From: Dacryopinax spathularia
Taxonomy: Eukaryota; Basidiomycota; Dacrymycetes; Dacrymycetales; Dacrymycetaceae
NCBI GenBank assembly: GCA_037974965.1
Contig: JBBPFI010000005.1
Coordinates: 992,001 to 1,056,000, forward strand
Direction of reading: 5' to 3'
DNA length: 64,000 bases
This document shows positions 58,358 to 64,000 of this stretch, one piece after another. A program made the translations under genes and the position numbers. Within the stretch, counting starts at the first letter, position 1; every line of letters starts with the position of its first letter. Under the pieces are notes generated by a model, which had not been told where the DNA came from, made no database searches, and saw nothing but the letters and a program-made list of their open reading frames with translations.

Positions 58358-60028
58358 CTATGCCGCAGCTCGAGGTGGCCTCACTCCCTGTTCCTTGCGC
58401 TTGTTGGCTGGGCGGCCTCGGCGTCGCTTCATAGGTGGACCATTAACATGGCTGTTGGCGACCAGATCTGCAAGGCGGACAGGCGGATATGGAATGTCAT
58501 AAGTATGCTGAAGCGCTGAGAGTAGATAGGTTTTGTCGATGTACAGACCTGGATTGGTGTTGAATCGCAGGCACAGAGCGATAGCATGCACACAAGGGAT
58601 AAGGTGTTGCTGAAACTCGCCGCATGTGCAGTAGCCTGCCTGGAGGACCGGATCCAGGGTGACCTCATGCTCATCCGCCATTGGATCCATGGTTGAGCGG
58701 ACCAAGGCATTATTGCAACTGGATGGGATGATGAAGTAGCGGCGTGCTTCAACACAACGTTGAGCAAAGATGGCATGCTGGCGAGGGACATGGTTGAGCG
58801 AGGCTGGGTAGGCATAGGCGGACTCTCGGCGTTCGCAGAATCGCTGCATCTGATCGTTCCAGATGTGATCGAGAAGTTGTAACACTGGAAGTCCTCGTGC
58901 ATGCACAAAGACTGCATTCATCGACTCAGCCGCATTTGATGTGATACGACCAAACCGAGGACTGTTGAAGGCGTAGGTAATCCAGCAGGCCGGATCAATT
59001 GCTGCAAGATAGTTTGCCGCATCGTCGCTTACTTTGGCACGAACTGCTTGAAGGCGCTCGGTATATTCCTTCTCGGTCCTGGCAGCCGCAAGTGGGAGAA
59101 CATGATGCTCGACTGTCGGACCAAAGTGCTTAGCGGCATTGGCCGCTATGTGCTTTGCACAGTAGGATTCATCGACGAGAGGCAATTCTTCTGACATTGC
59201 TTTGAGCAATCCTTTCTGGCGGTCTGAGATCACAACAGTTGAGGGTACGTCAAGTCCAGGAAGAGCTTCTCCAAGAAGACGAAGAAAGGTTGACCATGTA
59301 TCGGTATCTTCTTTGGGTGCAAGCGCCCATGCAAGCAAGAGCAGCTTGTCCTCCGCATCGTAGGTGACGGCCAAGAGGATAACATAGTCGAATGATGTCT
59401 TGGTAAAGGCACCATCCACCGCAATGAATCGTCAGACAGACTGCCATGCATGTTTTGCAGGCGATGGGCAGATGAATAAGGATTGGAATGTGTTGGTCGC
59501 ATCGAGTGTGAGCCGGATGGTTGCATTTGGATCAATTGCTGAGAGGTGTCGGGCATATGCTGGGAGCTTGCGGAACTCCTCAACTTGTGCAAATAAGGTG
59601 TCACCAAGGATGGCTCGCTTTGCTCGATAGGCTTGCTGAAGTGTAGTATGAATGCTCTGGCGACGAAGAGCATCTACAATCGTGGCTGGCTTGACTTTCT
59701 CGGTAACAACAAGGATCCGCTTCACTTCTTGAACAAGATAGGCAGTACGGCTTGTTGCTGAACGTGGGCGGGGAGCAAAAGCTTGGCAAGTATGTACTGG
59801 ATTCATACTGCGCACCACAAATACATCGTCCTTCCTCATCACAGCAGCTCTGAATCCACAACCCTCAACCCCACAAACTACAACCAGTCGTCCTGCATCA
59901 CGCTTCTGAACTCGGTGTGAAGCTGCTTGATTCTTGGAATGCTGTGTAAGCGAAAAGGCTGCATCATCAAGAGAGGCAAAGTGTGTGCCGACTGTGCAGG
60001 TATCCGTGGTGGCCATTGTTGCAGACAT
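58358..60028 (-). CDS. MULE transposase with one in-frame TGA
   Basis: Starts at ATG 60028. The N-terminal DNA-binding domain is a zinc finger of the FLYWCH/WRKY-GCM1 type (VCGVEGCGFRAAV, then NPVHTC; about residues 50-80). The catalytic MULE domain has the first Asp in FIAVDGAFTKT, the second in VVISDRQKGLLKA, CAKHIAANAAKHFG, and the Glu in SNAAESMNAVF. A SWIM zinc finger CTCGEFQQHLIPCVHAIA and a basic tail MKRRRGRPANKRKEQ end the protein. One in-frame TGA lies at 59432-59434, between QSV and RFIAVDG. It could have arisen from CGA by C-to-T change, since Arg is expected there. Otherwise the frame is open for about 557 codons. Confidence 0.85.
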
Positions 60029-60138
60029 TTTGGACAAAGCAGATCAGAATGAAGTTGAATGCAGCAGAACACATCGCGACGCGACACGACGCGTCAACTT
60101 CTCACTCACAACAACCTCCGCGTAACAGCATCCGTACA

Positions 60139-60219
60139 AGGGCATCCGAGAAATTGTTTCTGCCGAAGGGCAGCCGCGCATTATTGTTGGTCCCTGAGGG
60201 CATCCTGGAAGATAACCCG
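60139..60219 (-). repeat. MULE right terminal inverted repeat
   Basis: 81 bp, inverse of the left repeat with about 96 percent identity outside one 3-base gap. Confidence 0.9.
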
Positions 60220-60966
60220 CGATCGGGAAGGCTACCCCTGGCGCTATCCCCTCCTCAGGTCCAAAGGCGAAGAGAAACGCTGGCCATGTGATCGCATCCA
60301 AGTTCGTGAGCGACACCTACCCCCACTCCGATTCGTCTATCAAGTATCTCCCGTTGGGTCGCTGCGATCAGAGAAATATTTGTCCGCTGCGATCCGCGGC
60401 CACGAAAGGATGTTCAATGACGAGACCAAGACGATCGAGGATTTCCAACGGCAGTTCTGGTTCGACATCCTTTGCGGTCTGGATAGATCAGCTTGCTTCA
60501 AGACACCGATTATCCTCCCAATCCAATGTCCCGATCTAAACTCCCAGGATGGTTTTTGGAATCTCGTCGATTTCTACACGGTCGAAACGGATTATACACC
60601 GGAGAATCGTTTGCCCCTCACTCTATTCTTCACTCGAGACGAGACAGGAAGGGGGATGTCAAATTTTGTGGAGTTTCCTAAACTTCAGGCTTTCCTTTTA
60701 CAGTACAGAGCAGACAGAGAAAACGCTAAGCGTTTGAGGCACTTTCTTCGGGCTGTCGGTCTGCTGTCTTAGAATAGCGGTAGTTGTTCCCCCCGCCTCC
60801 CCTGGGCTCTGAGAGGAGTCATGCACTCAAAGGGTAGCTGGCAGGGCAAACTCCGATCGTCTACCTATATAACAAGCCTGGTGGAGACAGTATTCATATC
60901 CCCGTCGGCTCCCGGCGACATCGCCTCGCACCAACATGCGCCGCCTCAGGCAGAGAGTGAAAGTAC

Positions 60967-61228
60967 ACAATGACTATAACAGCTCTCAGTGACAAGAGTC
61001 CTTGCGCGTAATGAGCCGTTTCCACATAACCACCCGAATTTGGCCCCTTTTACGCCATGAACAGCAGTACCCCGCCCAAAGCAACGAGCGGAACGCTCGC
61101 TGAGACGTTTTCCCCCGCAGCGCTGCTGCTCGACCCACTCGACCCTCCGCCGGAGCTCGTTCCGTTCGTCCCCGACGGGCAGCTGGCAAGTACACCAGTG
61201 CTGGAAGTATTCGCAGTAGCCCAAACCC
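60967..61228 (-). pseudogene. Duplicated 3' end of an arylsulfotransferase-like gene
   Basis: A 260-bp fragment matching the 3' coding end and downstream sequence of the gene at the right edge (63565-63830). It encodes TANTSSTGVLASCPSGTNGT and a GPI-signal-like tail SVPLVALGGVLLFMA, but the rest of the gene is missing, so it is a truncated copy. Its frame is preserved, suggesting a fairly recent duplication or weak decay. Confidence 0.7.
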
Positions 61229-61435
61229 AGCCCCACACTCAATGCGTAAACCCACACTGGAGACGGACATGGCCCGGGGGTTGGTTGGGCTGGAGGTGGG
61301 GACGATTTGGGGAGGGTAGATGGTGGTCGGAGGAGGAAGACGGATGGGTGAACGAGCTATATGCCGACCGCTGACAAGCCTTAGGAAGAAGGCCAGCAGC
61401 GCAAGAGCAAGCGGCGTTAATGGCAAACATCCAGT

Positions 61436-61800
61436 GACAAAACGAGCGTATATGCGCAAAGCACTAAGGCGGTCGAAGTCAAGCAGAGCTGATCACGACC
61501 GCCAATTCAGAACGCACGAGCGGAGCGGGCAGAGAGACGACGACGGCGAGCACAGGGAGGGCGGCGAGCGGCGACGACGAACGACAGACAAGAGGCAGAG
61601 AACGACGAGCAGAAGGCAAGACCTCATCCCCGCCTTTGATGGAAAATCCAGGCTTACGTGGTATCTGCGCTTCCGAACGAGGTACGGCATGAGAAGAGGT
61701 GAGAAGATAAAGGGATCGGTCTTCTCAAGAGGCTTTCGAGGTGAGGAAAAGGGGGGGGTCGTTGCTAAGGCGATTGCGTTCCAACTTCCCAGTTTGAGCG
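61436..61800 (-). repeat. Interspersed repeat, copy 2
   Basis: Inverse copy of 53626-54015, similar along its length with several gaps. Confidence 0.6.
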
Positions 61801-62367
61801 CTTCTTGAGTGCTGCTGAATGTACGTCGCGTCAAGATTTACATGTTTCGCTCGCGGTTTGAGAGTTGATAAACAAGTATTGGGGTTAGACGAAGCTAGGG
61901 GGGAACCAGAGCAGAAACGACAACTACAGGAGCAGAATGTTCTAAAAGCGAAAAGAAGCAGTCAAGGACAGCGGTCGCATTTTCACGCGCTGCAACCGGG
62001 TGCTTTTCATTCCATCCGGCGACGTCTCTCAGGCGGCTACAACTTTGCCTTATTCCGACTCTCTTCTGCTGACGTTGTGCGTACTTGACGAAAGCTTGTT
62101 CTATCATGCTGTGTTATTCGTCTCTGTCACCGTGCCACGCTAGTGCCTTGGATGGTCGCCTCTAATACCGCCAAGGCTGCCATCATCTGCTTACCTCTGC
62201 GTCTGAAGCAGCGCCTTTCTGTGCTTATCTCCCTCTTGCACCGTGTATCTTCGCATCGGATCTCGTTTCTCTGTCCTTGATTTTGCTTTTATCCGTTCTC
62301 CGCTTACTGCCGATGCAAAATGATGGCCTTGCATCTGAACAAACGCCTCAGGAGTTGGGGCCTCCTC
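61801..62367. other. Intergenic with repeat fragment
   Basis: Holds the third copy of the GTGCTTTTCATTCC/CTCAGGCGGCTAC repeat (about 61960-62060), similar to 26440-26530 inverted. No gene is seen. Confidence 0.4.
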
Positions 62368-62375
62368 TATATAAT
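62368..62375 (+). promoter_or_regulatory. TATA box of copy C
   Basis: TATATAAT in CTCTATATAATGGCCG, 93 bp before the ATG; same box as copies A and B. Confidence 0.65.
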
Positions 62376-62467
62376 GGCCGCTTCTGCTCAGCCTATGGAT
62401 GCCTCACTCCGCTGAAGACCCACTTTGCATACTATTCTCACCCTCTTGCACCCTCGCGTTCCCAAGC

Positions 62468-63154
62468 ATGTCCAGTCCCCTCCCTGAGATCAAACACTCT
62501 TTCGTCCCTGTCCTGCCCGGACCGTTCTATACCGGCATTGATAAGGAGACTATTTACCTGATCTACCATAAGAAGGAGCCCAACGAAACCGACGCAACAC
62601 ACCAGTGGTCATTCGTTTACTGCGACTCGATGGGTCTCACTTGGTCGTACTGTGTTGGTGCCAAACCAAATGGTCCAAACTCACCCTGGCGATGGCACCG
62701 AGTTCCTTTCCGAGTGAGACGAGAAGACCTCATCTTCATTTGGCAAGTTGGGGACCAGGGCTCACTGACGTCGGAGAAGCCCCTTGGACTTGCGTTTGAT
62801 GCCTGCCAGAGCAAGGCTGGCCAATATCGTGATCCCTTTCAGAGTACAGACGAGGCGAGAGTCCTGCTCCAGAACCAGCAAGCAGATGCCAGGCACTGGT
62901 TTGACGTCCTGCATTGGCTACATGAAAACCACCAGTTTGACCACCCGATTTTATGGACAACATGGAGTTACGAGCCAGATGATTATAGGGGTTTGTGGGA
63001 GCCAGTTGAGATGCAGGCATCGCTCGCTGCATTGTCTCACCATCAAAAACAACTGCCCCAGTTCTCCTTCTTCATAGCAGAGGACGGTGTGATACTACCT
63101 TGCGAGATGGTTGAGTGCACCGATTTCCAGTGGCTCGATCCCTACACCCTTTAA
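62468..63154 (+). CDS. WSFVYC-family protein, copy C, intact
   Basis: An intronless frame of 228 codons from ATG 62468 to TAA. Order of conserved parts: LPGPFYTGIDKETIYLIYHK, then QWSFVYCDSMGLTWSY, PWRWHRVPFRVRREDLIFIW, QVGDQGSLTSEK, and near the C-terminus a DFQWLDPYTL end like the DEWLDPWSL of copy A. No signal peptide, membrane segment or known catalytic motif is seen. It is intact, whereas copy A is frameshifted and copy B carries a MULE, so it may be the functional member here. The TATA box is shared with the other two. Function unknown. Confidence 0.7.
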   Translation: MSSPLPEIKHSFVPVLPGPFYTGIDKETIYLIYHKKEPNETDATHQWSFVYCDSMGLTWSYCVGAKPNGPNSPWRWHRVPFRVRREDLIFIWQVGDQGSLTSEKPLGLAFDACQSKAGQYRDPFQSTDEARVLLQNQQADARHWFDVLHWLHENHQFDHPILWTTWSYEPDDYRGLWEPVEMQASLAALSHHQKQLPQFSFFIAEDGVILPCEMVECTDFQWLDPYTL

Positions 63155-63560
63155 CACATTGACAAGTGCTGGCTCCAGACCTCACCAGTGGAAGGTGTTT
63201 AGCACATGCATTTGCATAATATAGTCTGGCAGAAGTACAGTTCTGCACGATGATGAGCAGAGCCAAATACAGTATGCACCAGGCCCCCAATGACCATCAA
63301 TTACCATCCTCACTTTAGTCGCTCACCTGAATGCTTTCCACTTGAAAGATGCTTGCATGAATGGAAGACCAGCCAGGAGGCCCTCTGATACAGGGGGCAG
63401 CAACGTGGCACACATTCAATGCAAGTACATAGCTGCCGATCATTCATTATGATTGTTCCCTACAGCAATGCTTACAGCACAAATCTTTTCCAGACCCATT
63501 GTCTCCATTCCTGACAGACGACTGGTGGTGTGCCAGTATTTACTGGAAATATTGTACACG
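63155..63560. other. Intergenic, nothing seen
   Basis: About 400 bp of non-coding sequence between copy C and the 3' flank of the minus-strand gene. Confidence 0.5.
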
Positions 63561-63639
63561 AGGATAATAACAGCTCTCAATAGAAGAGTCCTTGCATGTA
63601 CTGAACCGTTCCCACACAACCATCTGAAAATCGGCCCTT

Positions 63640-64000
63640 TTACGCCATGAACAGCAGCACCGCGCCCAGCGTAACCAACGAAACGCTCGCTGAATGCCCA
63701 ATGACGCTTTTCCCCGCAGCGCTACTGCTCGACCCGCCGGAACCTCCGCTGGAGCTCGTCCCGTTCGTCCCCGACGGACAGCTCGCCAAAACACCAATGC
63801 TCGAGGTATTCGCAGTCGCCCACACCTCCGTCGTCCCCAAGCACGTGCCATTCCCAGCAATCGCCGCCGCAGCATAAAACTGCCCTCCCCCCACCAAAGG
63901 CATGGTCGTCTCAAACCCGCTCTTCGTGACGTTTCCCACCACCCCCAGCTGGGACGAGCTATTCCCCCCTAACAATGCCCAGGTGCGCACTTCCGTAGCG
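63640..64000 (-). CDS. Arylsulfotransferase-like GPI-anchored protein, 3' end only
   Basis: The open frame runs to the right edge, so the start lies beyond. It reads WALLGGNSSSQLGVVGNVTK then FETTMPLVGGGQFYAAAAIA, which matches the C-terminal beta domain of fungal arylsulfotransferase (ASST) family proteins as I know them. A Gly/Ser-rich linker and a hydrophobic tail SVSLVTLGAVLLFMA follow, a GPI-anchor signal, suggesting an extracellular, wall- or membrane-bound enzyme. The stop TAA is at 63640-63642. A truncated copy of this 3' end is at 60967-61228. Confidence 0.6.
   Translation of the reverse strand, partial: ATEVRTWALLGGNSSSQLGVVGNVTKSGFETTMPLVGGGQFYAAAAIAGNGTCLGTTEVWATANTSSIGVLASCPSGTNGTSSSGGSGGSSSSAAGKSVIGHSASVSLVTLGAVLLFMA

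Larger units (their letters stand above)
58150..60219 (-). mobile_element. Mutator-like DNA transposon (MULE), 2,070 bp
   Basis: Terminal inverted repeats of about 82 bp start GGGTTATCTTCCAGGATGCC on each side (58150-58233 and 60139-60219, with a 3-base gap and a few substitutions). Both sides carry the 10-bp target duplication GCGATCGGGA (58140-58149 and 60220-60229), in the 9-11 bp range of MULEs. One transposase gene is on the minus strand. Subterminal copies of GGTATTTCTATCT-CCGAC are near 58250 and 58308. The family assignment rests on the transposase and the duplication length. Confidence 0.9.
57998..60772 (+). pseudogene. WSFVYC-family protein, copy B, split by a MULE
   Basis: The 5' part (57998-58149) reads MDNSSGSTIVESPKCYPFQP and, near its end, YWSFVYCDREG. 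The 3' part resumes after 60219 with DREGYPWRYPLLRSKG, later LRFVYQVSPVGSLRSEK, and ends at TAG 60770-60772. The two parts are in the same frame if the 2,070-bp transposon and one copy of the 10-bp target duplication are removed, so the gene was open when hit. It matches copies A and C around WSFVYC, the PW-W/Y-P step and the WQV/YQV-GSL-SEK block, but the C-terminal part is diverged. Apart from the insertion no stop is seen, so the insertion may be recent. Confidence 0.8.

Overview
The window looks like a repeat-rich accessory region of a filamentous basidiomycete (probably Agaricomycotina). The reasons are many 46-60 nt introns with CTRAY-like branch sites, an FKS-type beta-1,3-glucan synthase, a PIF1-like helicase, F-box-like tandem paralogs, a large transposase-like gene of a kind common in mushroom-forming fungi, a MULE and a Ty3 retroelement. 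I cannot name the species.

Layout. 1-8.45 kb: two minus-strand genes (an unknown multi-exon protein cut by the left edge, and a PIF1-like helicase) next to a long plus-strand unknown gene. 8.9-9.9 kb: thirteen copies of a 76-bp tandem repeat. 10.2-15.8 kb: three tandem F-box-like paralogs, each with one intron near the same place. 18.8-24.6 kb (minus): a glucan synthase gene with a frameshift and a nonsense codon, probably a pseudogene. 25-31 kb: a frameshifted member of an unknown gene family (here called the WSFVYC family), a membrane-protein-like gene and a repeat-rich hypothetical protein. 32.2-53.1 kb: a transposase-like multi-exon gene and a companion gene, with a 14.6-kb Ty3/gypsy element inserted in an exon of the companion (LTRs 37093-37554 and 51207-51668, 4-bp target duplication GCGT). 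54-64 kb: small hypothetical and secreted proteins, two more members of the WSFVYC family (one split by a 2.07-kb MULE with clean terminal repeats and target duplication), and an intact 3' end plus a duplicated 3' fragment of an arylsulfotransferase-like GPI-anchored gene.

Main points of interest. (1) The Ty3 element is unusually large because about 7 kb of long plus-strand reading frames, antisense to gag-pol, lie between the end of pol and the 3' LTR. A GAGATCTC/GAGTTCTC signature runs through LTRs, gag-pol and the antisense block, suggesting they evolved together. (2) The WSFVYC family is present in three states (intact, frameshifted, transposon-split), all with the same TATATAAT box about 95-120 bp before the ATG. 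(3) A CCCCACCCC-AACTACTTA motif recurs about seventeen times, mainly in introns and flanks of the transposase-like gene and its companion. (4) A 38-bp exact repeat matches the branch-site part of a 54-nt intron nearby. Gene models come from reading frames and splice signals by eye; exact ends of several multi-exon genes are uncertain.
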